NCBI GenBank assembly: GCA_024234875.1
Contig: JACKNM010000002.1
Coordinates: 856,126 to 920,125 of the forward strand
DNA length: 64,000 nucleotides
Source of the DNA: Ectothiorhodospiraceae bacterium
Lineage (GTDB): Bacteria; Pseudomonadota; Gammaproteobacteria; HK1
Reading direction: 5' to 3'
Part shown: in pieces, positions 15,853 to 23,998 of the stretch
Layout: every line of letters begins with the position of its first letter
Numbering within the stretch: the stretch's first letter is position 1
The notes under the pieces: generated by a model
What the model was told of the DNA's origin: nothing
Databases searched by the model: none
What the model saw: the letters and a program-made list of their open reading frames with translations, nothing else
Made by a program: the position numbers and the translations under genes

Positions 15853-15872
15853 GGCCGGGAACGCGACCGGCC
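15853..15872. terminator. Stem-loops between convergent PhyH and DapA-family genes
   Basis: GGCCGG / CCGGCC with an 8-nt loop lies 5 nt past the PhyH stop. A second weaker hairpin (CTCTCC 15935-15940 / GGAGAG 15948-15953) lies nearer the DapA-family stop. Together they plausibly separate the convergent transcripts. Confidence 0.45.
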
Positions 15873-15991
15873 CCGACGCCGCGGTCCCATCGGGTACGGG
15901 CTCCGGGTCCGAAGAATCGGTGCCCGTGGCCACACTCTCCGACCCGGGGAGAGGCACGCGTTGCGCGCGCGCCCTGCCGCGGCGCAGGTTG

Positions 15992-16945
15992 CTAGAGCCC
16001 GCTCGGACGCGTCTCCCCGGCCGCCTCGAGCTTCGACAACAGCCTGGCGACGAGCCGGTCGAGCTCCGCGTGGTCATCCGCGTCCATCCTCGGACCCGGG
16101 TCGCGCGCCGCCGGACAGGTGAGCACGCCACGCCGGCGTAGGGTCTCCTTGCGCAGCGCGAGGCCGAAGCCGATCTGCTGCTCGTGGCGCACCAGCGGCA
16201 GGTAGAGGTCGAACAGGTCCTCGGCGGCCTCGGCGTTTCCGGCCGCGAAGCGCTCCCAGACCTCGACCAGCATCCCGGGGAAGGCGAAGCCGGTCATGAT
16301 CCCGTCGGCACCGCGCGCCAGCTCCTGCGGCACGTAGAGCCCGCCATTGCCGGTGAGGATGCTGACGCGACGGTGCCCGCGCTCGGGCGAGCGGCGCAGC
16401 CGTGACAACTTGCGGTGCCCGGGGCATTCCTCGTGCTTGAACATCACCAGGCTCGGCTGCTCGTCGATCAGTCGCTCGACCACCGCGACCGACATGTTGA
16501 CGCCGGTGGTCGGCGGGTAGTCCTGGAGGCAGACCGGAATCTCCGGGCCGAGGCGATCGATCACCCGCGAGAAGTAGCCGTGGATCTGCTCCTCGGTCTC
16601 CAGGCCCCGGATGCCCGCGATCATCACCCCGGCGGCGCCGGCGTCCATCGCCGCGCGCGACAGTGCGACCAGGTTGTCGGTGCCGGGGTTGCTGACGCCG
16701 ACGATGACCGGGATCCGGCCGTCGACGCGCGCGAGCACGTGCCGCATGAAGGCCGTCTGCTCGGTGTCGGAGAGCTTCGGCGCCTCGCCCATCACGCCGA
16801 GCACCGTCATCCCGTGCACGCCCTCGGCGAGATAGAAATCGACCATGCGGTCGGTGCTCGGATAGTCGATCTCGCCCCTGTCGGTGAACGGGGTGGCGGA
16901 GATCACGTAGACGCCGCGTGCGGCCTCGGTCAGTCGCTCTGCCAT
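15992..16945 (-). CDS. Dihydrodipicolinate synthase/N-acetylneuraminate lyase family protein
   Basis: 317 residues, a TIM-barrel class I aldolase. The Schiff-base lysine is Lys170 (SLVMFKHEE) and the partner tyrosine Tyr143 (LQDYPPTTG). The usual GTTGE motif reads GVMGE (50-54), which argues against a true DapA and for a catabolic lyase acting on a 2-oxo acid. The GNGGLYVPQELARGADG segment is also typical of DapA-like catabolic enzymes. It is downstream of the NYN and nitroreductase genes in the same direction but probably transcribed on its own terms. It is not a lysine-pathway gene by context. Confidence 0.88.
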   Translation of the reverse strand: MAERLTEAARGVYVISATPFTDRGEIDYPSTDRMVDFYLAEGVHGMTVLGVMGEAPKLSDTEQTAFMRHVLARVDGRIPVIVGVSNPGTDNLVALSRAAMDAGAAGVMIAGIRGLETEEQIHGYFSRVIDRLGPEIPVCLQDYPPTTGVNMSVAVVERLIDEQPSLVMFKHEECPGHRKLSRLRRSPERGHRRVSILTGNGGLYVPQELARGADGIMTGFAFPGMLVEVWERFAAGNAEAAEDLFDLYLPLVRHEQQIGFGLALRKETLRRRGVLTCPAARDPGPRMDADDHAELDRLVARLLSKLEAAGETRPSGL

Positions 16946-16999
16946 GTGTCGCCCTTCTCGCCCATCGGTCGCCCGGCTGGCGTCACCCGCCGCACCGGC

Positions 17000-17785
17000 T
17001 CATTCCTCACTCAGCGTGACCTTGTAGTTCCCGCGCTCCTCGTCCTTCTCGAGGTGGATCGCGCCGTGCGCCTCGGCTGCCTTGAGCAGATCACCGAAAC
17101 TGCGGAACCCGTAGTAGCTCTCGTTGAAGCCGGGGTGGACGCGCCGAATGGTCTGCTTGACCAGTGATCCCCACAGGGGGTCGTACTCGCGCTCGAGCCC
17201 CTGCACCACGTCCACCAGCTTGTCGATCGCGTCCTGCTTGCGGTCGACCTCGGTCGGCGACTCCTTCTCGGCGCCGGTCTCGGCCTTCTTGGCTCGGCGG
17301 CGCCGAGGCTTGGCGGCGTCGCGCGCCAGATCGTCGTAGTAGATGAACTCGTCGCACCCCGCGATCAGCAGATCCGAGGTCGAGCTCTTCACCCCACATC
17401 CGATGACCCGCTTGTTGTTCTCCTTGAGCTTCGACACCAGGGGCGAGAAGTCACTGTCTCCCGACAGCAGGGCGAAGATGTCGATGTGGCTCTTCGAGTA
17501 GCAGAGGTCCATGGCGTCGACCACCATGTGGATGTCGGCGCTGTTCTTGCCGCTCGCCTTGCTCTGCGGGATGTCGATCATCTCGATGCCGTGGCGATGG
17601 AACTCCCGCACGTACTTGCGGTAGTTGCTCCAGTCGCAGTAGGCGCGCTTGAACACCAGCCGCCCCTTCTCCAGCAGGCGCTTGAGCACGAGCTCGATCT
17701 GGAGGTCGCCACCCTTCATGTCGCGCACGCCGAGCGCGAGGTTCTCGAAGTCGACGAAGACGGCGATCAACGGTTCATCGGACAT
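17000..17785 (-). CDS. NYN-domain nuclease with C-terminal LOTUS/OST-HTH domain
   Basis: 261 residues. The N-terminal ~150 are an NYN (PIN-like, DUF88/LabA) domain with the acidic site VFVDFENL, SADIHMVVDAMDLC and ALLSGDSDFSPLV. A basic, charged linker (RRRRAKKAETGAEKE) follows, then an OST-HTH/LOTUS domain (YDPLWGSLVKQTIRRVHPGFNESYYGFRSFGDLLKAAEAHGAIHLEKDE). NYN domains are Mg2+-dependent RNases; bacterial LOTUS domains bind structured RNA, including G-quadruplexes. This is the same architecture family as eukaryotic MARF1/limkain-like proteins. It is probably an RNA-processing or decay factor; the target is unknown. Confidence 0.92.
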   Translation of the reverse strand: MSDEPLIAVFVDFENLALGVRDMKGGDLQIELVLKRLLEKGRLVFKRAYCDWSNYRKYVREFHRHGIEMIDIPQSKASGKNSADIHMVVDAMDLCYSKSHIDIFALLSGDSDFSPLVSKLKENNKRVIGCGVKSSTSDLLIAGCDEFIYYDDLARDAAKPRRRRAKKAETGAEKESPTEVDRKQDAIDKLVDVVQGLEREYDPLWGSLVKQTIRRVHPGFNESYYGFRSFGDLLKAAEAHGAIHLEKDEERGNYKVTLSEE

Positions 17786-17824
17786 GGATTCTCCTTCGCG
17801 CCGGCTCTGGCACGCATGCGCGCG

Positions 17825-18556
17825 TCACAGGCCACACCAGGTGGTGAAGCTCTCGACCGGGTCGCGCCCGGCTCGCCAGACGTTCTCCGGGGCCTCTGGG
17901 TCACGGTAGCCGAGCGCCATGCCGCACACCACGACCTCTCCGTCCGGAATCGAGAGATGCTCTCGCAACAGACGATGGTAGTTGGCGAACGCCGCCTGCG
18001 CGCAGGTGTGCAGCCCCTCGCCGCGCGCGGCCAGCATCACCGACTGGATGAACATCCCGAGATCCATCCAGCTCCCACGGTTCAACCGCCGCTCGATGGT
18101 GAGCACGAGCCCGACCGGCGCCTCGAAGAAGGTGAAGTTGCGGTTGCGCTGCGCCGCCATCCGCTCGGCTTCCCCGCGCGTGATCCCGAGCGAGCCGTAG
18201 AGCCCCCAGCCGCAGGCGCGGCGCCGGCGGAGATAGGGCTCGTACCAGTCGGTCGGGTAATACTCGTACTCGCGTTCCTGCCGCTCACCATTGGCCTCGG
18301 CATCGGCCAGCGCCGCGGCGCAGACCGCGTCTCGTACCGCCCCACCCAGCACGTAGACCTTCCACGGTTGCGTGTTGCTGCCCGACGGCGCCCACCGCGC
18401 GAGGTCCAGGATTCGCCGCACGGTCTCACGCTCGACCGGGCGCGGCAGGTAACGCCGCACGCTGTGGCGCGAGCGCAACGCCGCGGCGACGTCGGGCGCC
18501 GGCCCGGCGGCGAGATGTGCATCGGTCGTGTCCTCGATCACCTGCAACGCGTCCAC
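17825..18556 (-). CDS. Nitroreductase family FMN oxidoreductase
   Basis: 243 residues. The N-terminal RSRHSVRRYLPRPV is the FMN-phosphate-binding Arg/Ser cluster, APSGSNTQPWKVYVL is the classical nitroreductase motif, and GLHTCAQAAFANYHRLLREHL and VVCGMALGYRDPEAPEN complete the flavin site. The fold acts as a dimer with NAD(P)H. It resembles the BluB/NfnB-like nitroreductase subgroup but lacks cobalamin context. It precedes the NYN gene by 39 nt, so co-transcription is likely. Confidence 0.9.
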   Translation of the reverse strand: MDALQVIEDTTDAHLAAGPAPDVAAALRSRHSVRRYLPRPVERETVRRILDLARWAPSGSNTQPWKVYVLGGAVRDAVCAAALADAEANGERQEREYEYYPTDWYEPYLRRRRACGWGLYGSLGITRGEAERMAAQRNRNFTFFEAPVGLVLTIERRLNRGSWMDLGMFIQSVMLAARGEGLHTCAQAAFANYHRLLREHLSIPDGEVVVCGMALGYRDPEAPENVWRAGRDPVESFTTWCGL

Positions 18557-18624
18557 TCCCCTGAGGAGTTGCGAGGGTAGCAGGTTGGGACGCGGCGGTG
18601 GCTCGCCACGAGGGCGGATCGGAC

Positions 18625-19878
18625 TCAGGCGGGCCGCGAGCGCGGCAAGGTGACCTCGATCACCGTGCCGGGACCGTCCCCGCAGCGCGCCTCCCCACCG
18701 TGGTGACGCGCGATCTGGCGCACCAGGGCGAGGCCCAGACCGACGCCGCGACCGGTCTCCGCCCGCGCGCCCGGCGCGCGGTAGAACGGCTCGAAGATGC
18801 GCTCGCGCGCCTCGGCGGGGATACCCGGTCCGGCGTCGGTCACGGTCAGCCGAACCTGCTTCGCGGACGACGCCCGGACCTCGACGGTGACCGGTGGCGC
18901 CCCGTGACGATGGGCGTTCTCCACCAGGTTGCGCACCAGCCGGCGCAGCAGACGCGGGTCACCGGACACCTCCACCGGCTCGCCCGCGACCTCGGCCTCG
19001 CGGCGTGCCGCCTCCTCCGCCGCCAGCGCCAGCAGGTCCACCGGCTCCTTGCGGTCCAGATCCGGCCCGGCGTCGAGTCGACTCGCGAGCAATAGCTCGT
19101 CGATCAAGGAGTCCAGCTCGGCGATGTCCCGGGCCACGCTCTCGCGCACCGACGGGTCGGTGGTGGCGAGCTCCACCGCGACCCGTAGCCGCGCGAGCGG
19201 CGTGCGCAGCTCGTGCGACGCCGCGGCCAGGGTGTCGCGCTTGGCCGCGACCAGACGCTCGATACGCTCGGCCGCCCGGTTGAAGCTGGCGGCGAGTCGC
19301 GCGACCTCGTCGCGACCGTCGACCACCACCCGCGCCGAGAGGTCGCCCGCGGCGAGCGCGGCAGCCTGCGCCTCGAGCCGCTCCAGACGACGGGTGAGCC
19401 GACGCGCAACCGGATAGGCCGCTGCTGCCGCCGCCACCGCCAGAAGGCCGAGTGCCCACAGCCACCCCGGTCCGTGCAGGCGGGGTCCGGTTCGCGCCAG
19501 CACCCAGCGTCCGTCGTCCAACGCGAGCGCGGCGACGAAGGCACGGCCGCGGCGCTCGACCCGACTCGCCGCCCCGGGGGCGAGCCATCGCGGGGGGCGG
19601 ATCGGCCGGCCGGCGGCCGCCAGCGGAGTGCCGTCGGCGTCGAGCACGGTGACGTCGAGCCGAAGCCTGCGATGTAGACGCTCGACCTGCGCCGCGAGGC
19701 GCGCCGGTGGCGCGTCGGCGGAAGGCAGCACCTGGTCGACCAGCTCGGCCAGCCCGTCGAGCCGGGCGCGCTCGACCGCGGATCGACCGAGGGCCACCCA
19801 GGCGAGCGAGCCGAGCACCACACAGATCGCGAGCGCGGCGAGCAGCGACACGTAGATCTGGACGTAGAGGCGGCGCAC
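18625..19878 (-). CDS. Envelope-stress type sensor histidine kinase
   Basis: 417 residues. TM1 ~8-30, a short ~105-residue periplasmic sensor, TM2 ~138-157, HAMP, HisKA with His222 in ASHELRTPLARLRVAVE, and an ATPase domain with NLVENAHRHGAPP, DAGPGIPAEARERIFEPF and GVGLGLALVRQIARHHGG. It follows its response regulator by 41 nt and a Spy-like periplasmic chaperone gene upstream. CpxA and RstB are the nearest functional analogues by architecture. The input is probably misfolded envelope protein or metal stress, by analogy with Spy/CpxP-linked systems. Confidence 0.88.
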   Translation of the reverse strand: MRRLYVQIYVSLLAALAICVVLGSLAWVALGRSAVERARLDGLAELVDQVLPSADAPPARLAAQVERLHRRLRLDVTVLDADGTPLAAAGRPIRPPRWLAPGAASRVERRGRAFVAALALDDGRWVLARTGPRLHGPGWLWALGLLAVAAAAAAYPVARRLTRRLERLEAQAAALAAGDLSARVVVDGRDEVARLAASFNRAAERIERLVAAKRDTLAAASHELRTPLARLRVAVELATTDPSVRESVARDIAELDSLIDELLLASRLDAGPDLDRKEPVDLLALAAEEAARREAEVAGEPVEVSGDPRLLRRLVRNLVENAHRHGAPPVTVEVRASSAKQVRLTVTDAGPGIPAEARERIFEPFYRAPGARAETGRGVGLGLALVRQIARHHGGEARCGDGPGTVIEVTLPRSRPA

Positions 19879-19919
19879 CGATTCAGGCGCCCGGGGAGGC
19901 CACGACGCGCGCCGGACCC

Positions 19920-20621
19920 TCAGCCATCGTCCTCGTCCTGGCGTCGGGCGAACACGTACCCTGCGCCGCGCACCGTGAGCACCCGGCGCGGATGCCGCGG
20001 GTCGTCCTCGATGGCGGCGCGAATGCGCGAGACATGGACGTCGATGCTGCGATCGAACGACTCGAGGTTGTCGCCGCGGACACGCTCCATCAGGAAGTCC
20101 CGCGACAACACGCGCCCGGCGTGCTCGGCGAGCACGCAGAGCAGGTCGAACTGGTAGCCGGTGAGGGGCCGGGGCTCGTCGTCGACGGTCACCGCGCGGC
20201 GGTCGAGGTCGATCGCGAGGCGGCCGTAGCGGAGCACGTTGCCGCGCTCGCGGGCCGGCCCGCGGCGCCGGAGCACGGCGCGGAGCCGGGCGAGCAGCTC
20301 GCGTGGGTTGAACGGCTTCGGCAGGTAGTCGTCGGCCCCGAGCTCGAGCCCGACGATGCGGTCGGTCTCCTCCCCGCGCGCGGTGAGCATCACCACCGGC
20401 ACGTCGGAGGTCGCGCGGATCCGCCGGCAGACCTCGAACCCGTCGAGGTCGGGAAGCATCACGTCGAGGAGCACGGCATCGAAGTCGTCGCGCGCGAGGC
20501 GGGCGAGCCCGGCCTCACCGGCACCGGCGATGGCGGTCTCGAAGCCGGCGCCGGCGAGGTACTCGGCCACCATCGCCGCCAGGCGGGCATCGTCCTCGAT
20601 CATCAACACGTGCTGGGTCAT
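19920..20621 (-). CDS. OmpR-family response regulator partnered with the Spy-like gene
   Basis: 233 residues: receiver with Asp53 (VLLDVMLPDLDG), Thr/Lys switch residues (VMLTARGEE and LPKPF), and an OmpR-type winged helix at ~135-225 (LTGYQFDLLCVLAEHAGRVLSRDFLMERVRG... SIDVHVSRIRAAIEDD... VRGAGYVFA). The order on the minus strand is Spy-like, this regulator, then the kinase, as in Cpx/Rst-type loci. A direct repeat of CTTCA at 21387-21401 upstream of the Spy-like gene may be its operator. Confidence 0.92.
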   Translation of the reverse strand: MTQHVLMIEDDARLAAMVAEYLAGAGFETAIAGAGEAGLARLARDDFDAVLLDVMLPDLDGFEVCRRIRATSDVPVVMLTARGEETDRIVGLELGADDYLPKPFNPRELLARLRAVLRRRGPARERGNVLRYGRLAIDLDRRAVTVDDEPRPLTGYQFDLLCVLAEHAGRVLSRDFLMERVRGDNLESFDRSIDVHVSRIRAAIEDDPRHPRRVLTVRGAGYVFARRQDEDDG

Positions 20622-20715
20622 CGTGACTCACGAGCGCGGCGTGGGGCCGGAGACGCATGGTAGCCGGGTCGGAGCCGCCATCGCGCGCGGCGGCTCCGAC
20701 CGCTCGGCGCGGCCC

Positions 20716-21285
20716 TCAGCGCCGATGCCGCTCCATCCGCTCGCGCATCCGCTCGAGCGCCTGCGCGCGCTGCTCCGGCGTGAGCGCCTCGGCGACCTCG
20801 ACGATGGCGTCGGTGATCGCCCGGCTGCGCCCCTCGGACAGGGCGAGGTGCTCGCGGCGCAGCGCCTCGATCGCCTCGCGGTCGACCTGAGGAGCCGCCA
20901 GCGCGGTCATCAGCTTCTCGCGCTGCTCCATCCCACGCTCACGCATCGGGCCGAGGGTGGTCTGCAGCTCGTCGAGCGCCGCGTCGACCGCGGCCCGCTG
21001 ATCGGGCGTCGCCTCCACCGCGTCGAGCATCCGCTCGATGCGCTTGCGCATGAAATCGGCACCGCCGTGACCGCGCTCGCCATGGCGCTTGCCGTGCTCG
21101 CTCCACATGCCGTCACCACCGCGCCCGTGGGCGAATGCGTCGCCGGCGTGCGTCGCAAGCGCGCCGGTGAGGGCGCCGGCGCCGAACAGCACGGCCGCCG
21201 CGATGCCGAGCCGCGCACGCCGACTGCCGCCGCAACGCCCGCGGCGCTCTTGACCCTGATCCTGGTTCTCGGTGTGGTCGTTCAT
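20716..21285 (-). CDS. Spy/CpxP-family periplasmic protein
   Basis: 189 residues starting MNDHTENQDQGQERRGR; the N-terminal basic region and hydrophobic stretch LGIAAAVLFGAGALTGALATHAGDAFA look like a long signal sequence. A His/Gly-rich segment (HGRGGDGMWSEHGKRHGERGHGG) follows and could bind metal. The rest is helical with LTxxQ-type motifs: ATPDQRAAVD and ALTPEQRAQALERM. Spy and CpxP are ATP-independent chaperones and sensors of envelope damage. It heads an operon with the OmpR-type regulator and kinase. GGAG precedes the ATG. The His-rich segment suggests copper or zinc stress as a possible input; this is inference. Confidence 0.85.
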   Translation of the reverse strand: MNDHTENQDQGQERRGRCGGSRRARLGIAAAVLFGAGALTGALATHAGDAFAHGRGGDGMWSEHGKRHGERGHGGADFMRKRIERMLDAVEATPDQRAAVDAALDELQTTLGPMRERGMEQREKLMTALAAPQVDREAIEALRREHLALSEGRSRAITDAIVEVAEALTPEQRAQALERMRERMERHRR

Positions 21286-21386
21286 CTTCGTCTCTCCGTG
21301 TCTGGACCTCGCGGTGCCGGCGCGTTGTGCGCCGACCGTCGGAGCCCAGACTACGGCCTCTCGTTTGCTCGATTGCGTCGCGAGCA

Positions 21387-21401
21387 TGAAGAAGTGTGAA
21401 G
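21387..21401 (-). promoter_or_regulatory. Direct repeat, candidate operator of the Spy-like operon
   Basis: On the minus strand CTTCA-N5-CTTCA, two half-sites 10 nt apart, about 100 nt upstream of the Spy-like start. OmpR-family regulators bind direct repeats with this spacing (for example the CpxR box GTAAA-N5-GTAAA). The matching sequence is short. Confidence 0.35.
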
Positions 21402-21428
21402 CAGCGGTGGCAACGTCGGCTCCCGGGC

Positions 21429-23261
21429 TCAACCCTCGAGCGCCGGCGTTCCCGATGGCGACTCGCCCGTCGCGTCCTCCGCCGAGCGTTGCTGGCGCTG
21501 CCACAGCGCCGCGTAGCGCCCACCGTGCGCGAGGAGCTCGCGGTGGCGACCACGCTCGACCACCTGCCCGGCGTCGAGGACCAGGATCTGGTCGGCGTCG
21601 ACCACCGTCGACAGCCGGTGTGCGATCACCAGCGTGGTGCGTCCGGCCGCCAGCTCGCGCAGGTTGCGCTGGATCTCGCGCTCGGTGTTGGAGTCGAGTG
21701 CGGAGGTCGCCTCGTCGAACACCAGGATGGTGGGCGCCTTGACGATGGTGCGCGCGATCGCGACGCGCTGCTTCTCGCCGCCGGAGAGCTTGAGCCCGCG
21801 CTCGCCGACCCGCGTCTGGTAGCCGTCCGGCAGTCCCATCACGAAGTCGTGGATGTGCGCAAGGCGCGCCGCCTCCTCGACCTCGGAAGGCGACGCGCTC
21901 GGTCGACCGTAGGCGATGTTGTAGTAGACCGTGTCGTTGAACAGCACGGTGTCCTGCGGCACCACCCCGATGGCGGCGCGCAGCGAGGCCTGGGTGACCT
22001 CGCGGATGTCCTGCCCGTCGATGGTGATGCGCCCGCCGCTCACGTCGTAGAACCGGAACAGCAGCCGCGACAGGGTCGACTTGCCGGCGCCGGAGGCGCC
22101 GACGACCGCCAGCGTGCTGCCGGCCGGCACCTCGAAGGAGACGTCGCGCAGGATCGAGCGCCGCGGATCGTAGCCGAACGACACCGACTCGAAACGCACC
22201 GTGCCGCCGGCGAGCGCGAGCGCTGGCGCACCCGGTGGGTCGGCGATCTCCGCCGGCTCGGCGAGCAGCCCGATCATGCGCTCGATGTCGATCAGGGCCT
22301 GCTTGATCTCGCGATACACGAAGCCGAAGAAGTTGAGCGGCTGGTAGAGCTGCATGAGGAAGGTGTTGGCCATCACGAAGTCGCCGACCGAGTTGGTGCC
22401 GTCGACGATGCCGCGCCCGGTGAGGTACATGACCGCGGTGAGGCCGGCGGAGACGATGGTCGCCTGACCGATGTTGAGCGCGGCGAGGGACTGCTGACTC
22501 TTGACCGATGCGCTCTCGTAGGCCGCCAGGGCCTCGTCGTAGCGGCTCGCCTCGTGCGCCTCGTTGCCGAAGTACTTCACGGTCTCGAAGTTGAGCAGCG
22601 AGTCGATGGCCTTGGTGTTGGCCCGGCTGTCCTGCTCGTTCATCTCGCGGCGGAACTTGAGCCGCCACTCGGTCACCCAGATGGTGTAGGCGATGTACAC
22701 CGCGACGGTGGCGAGGGTGAGCGCCGCCACCGCGAGATCGAGCGTCCGCCACAAGATGACGAACACCAGCGCGAGCTCGAGCAGGGTCGGGATGACGTTG
22801 AACAGACTGAACCGCAGCAACAGCTCGATGGCCCGGTTGCCACGCTCGATGGCCCGGGTCAGGCCGCCGGTCTGGCGCTCCAGGTGGTAGCGCAACGACA
22901 GCGCGTGCAGATGGCGGAAGACCTCGAGGGCGAGCACGCGGATCGCACGCTGACCGGCGCGCGCGAATACCGCGTCACGCAGCTCGGAGAACGCGAGCGA
23001 GAGCACGCGGGCGAGGCCATAGCCGAGGACCAGCCCGAGCGGCAGGACCACCGCCGCACCGCCGGTGCCGGACAGGGCGTCGACCGCCCGACCGTAGAGG
23101 ACAGGCACGTAGACCAGCGCGAGCTTGGCGGTGCCGAGCAGCACCATCGCCAGCACCACCCGCGCGCGCATCGTCCAGTCGTCGGCTGGCCAGACGTAGC
23201 GCAGCAGCGCGCCGAGGGTCTGCAAGCTGCCCTTCGGCGGCCGCACGATCGTCGCTGACAT
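21429..23261 (-). CDS. Atm1-type ABC exporter (half-transporter)
   Basis: About 610 residues from the ATG at 23259-23261; 16 more residues upstream are possible. The N-terminal ~330 residues are a six-helix exporter domain with FETVKYFGNEAHEASRYDEAL and VMANTFLMQLYQPLNFFGFVYREIKQALIDIERM, which are characteristic of the Atm1/ABCB7 branch. The nucleotide domain has Walker A GASGAGKST (~385), the signature LSGGEKQRVAIAR (~490), Walker B ILVFDEATSALD and the H-loop IAHRLST. Atm1 homologues export glutathione persulfide or glutathione-metal conjugates and protect against heavy metals. It acts as a homodimer in the inner membrane. No other Fe-S or metal gene is adjacent, apart from the His-rich Spy-like gene. 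Confidence 0.92.
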   Translation of the reverse strand: MSATIVRPPKGSLQTLGALLRYVWPADDWTMRARVVLAMVLLGTAKLALVYVPVLYGRAVDALSGTGGAAVVLPLGLVLGYGLARVLSLAFSELRDAVFARAGQRAIRVLALEVFRHLHALSLRYHLERQTGGLTRAIERGNRAIELLLRFSLFNVIPTLLELALVFVILWRTLDLAVAALTLATVAVYIAYTIWVTEWRLKFRREMNEQDSRANTKAIDSLLNFETVKYFGNEAHEASRYDEALAAYESASVKSQQSLAALNIGQATIVSAGLTAVMYLTGRGIVDGTNSVGDFVMANTFLMQLYQPLNFFGFVYREIKQALIDIERMIGLLAEPAEIADPPGAPALALAGGTVRFESVSFGYDPRRSILRDVSFEVPAGSTLAVVGASGAGKSTLSRLLFRFYDVSGGRITIDGQDIREVTQASLRAAIGVVPQDTVLFNDTVYYNIAYGRPSASPSEVEEAARLAHIHDFVMGLPDGYQTRVGERGLKLSGGEKQRVAIARTIVKAPTILVFDEATSALDSNTEREIQRNLRELAAGRTTLVIAHRLSTVVDADQILVLDAGQVVERGRHRELLAHGGRYAALWQRQQRSAEDATGESPSGTPALEG

Positions 23262-23470
23262 CGGAGATCCCCAGTTGAGCGGGCGCCCCTCGACGCGTCC
23301 GCGGGCCACGCAGCGGTCGCGATCGGGTGCCGCGAGATTATGCAGACCGCGGGCCCGACACCGCGGATGTGATCCGATCGACAGCGGTCAGGCGTGATCC
23401 GGGCCAGGATGCGAACAAGAACCAGACGCAATTACTCACCATCGACCCGCCGCGGCGCGCTATGATGCGG

Positions 23471-23487
23471 CGTTCAGGAACCGTTCA
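23471..23487 (+). promoter_or_regulatory. PhoP-box-like direct repeat before the PepSY-phoPQ run
   Basis: CGTTCA-GGAAC-CGTTCA: two hexamers exactly 11 nt apart, the geometry of the PhoP box ((T/G)GTTTA-N5-(T/G)GTTTA). A -10-like CATGAT begins at 23500, 12 nt downstream, as at PhoP-activated promoters. The base composition departs from the AT-rich enterobacterial box, in line with the genome's high GC. Confidence 0.5.
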
Positions 23488-23597
23488 GGCTGGCCGGGGC
23501 ATGATGCCTGCCATCGAGGCGGGTGGCGATGCCCGCCAGCAGTCACCCCGGGGGCGGCGCACGGCGCGACGCACCGGGCGCGGTCGAGGAGGACGAG

Positions 23598-23963
23598 ATG
23601 GCCCGAACGCTCGACGAGTCGTCGCAGGCGCCAGCCCAGCGCTTTCGCAGCCCCCCACGCCGCGACGGGGCCGCCGTCGTGGCGGCGCTCGCCCTTGCCG
23701 GGGCGCTCGCCCTCGGCGCGATGGCGGCGCGGGCGGAGCCAGCTCCGGACACCTGCCCGCGCGACGCACGAGTACTCGACGATTATCTGTTCCTGCACTC
23801 GCTCGGGGTCGAGGGCGGAGCGCTGACCGCTCCCTGGCCCAGGGGCGCTCCGCGGCTCGAGGCGCTGCCGGCCCGCCCGCGCTGTCACGGCGATGGGCTC
23901 GACACCAGCGCCCCCGCCCGGGCCGCCGATTGCACCCCGCCGCGGCCCGCTCGCGCCGGCTGA
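23598..23963 (+). CDS. Hypothetical secreted protein upstream of the PepSY-phoPQ genes
   Basis: 121 residues from an ATG preceded by GGAGGACGAG. A basic N-terminus and a hydrophobic stretch (AAVVAALALAGALALGAMAARA) suggest a signal peptide or anchor, cut before EPAPDTCPRD. The mature part has three cysteines and no recognisable domain, ending in an Ala/Pro/Arg-rich tail. It lies between the PhoP-box-like repeat and the PepSY gene. Codon use in the tail is poor evidence for coding, so this may be a chance frame; the good ribosome site and signal peptide favour it. Confidence 0.42.
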   Translation: MARTLDESSQAPAQRFRSPPRRDGAAVVAALALAGALALGAMAARAEPAPDTCPRDARVLDDYLFLHSLGVEGGALTAPWPRGAPRLEALPARPRCHGDGLDTSAPARAADCTPPRPARAG

Positions 23964-23998
23964 GACCTCGCGCGACGGTGACCCGTGGGCGACCGACG

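Noticed and set aside
20716..22752. A 678-codon minus-strand frame
   Set aside because: The Spy-like gene is its 3' part from 21285; the rest is an out-of-frame shadow of the ABC exporter.
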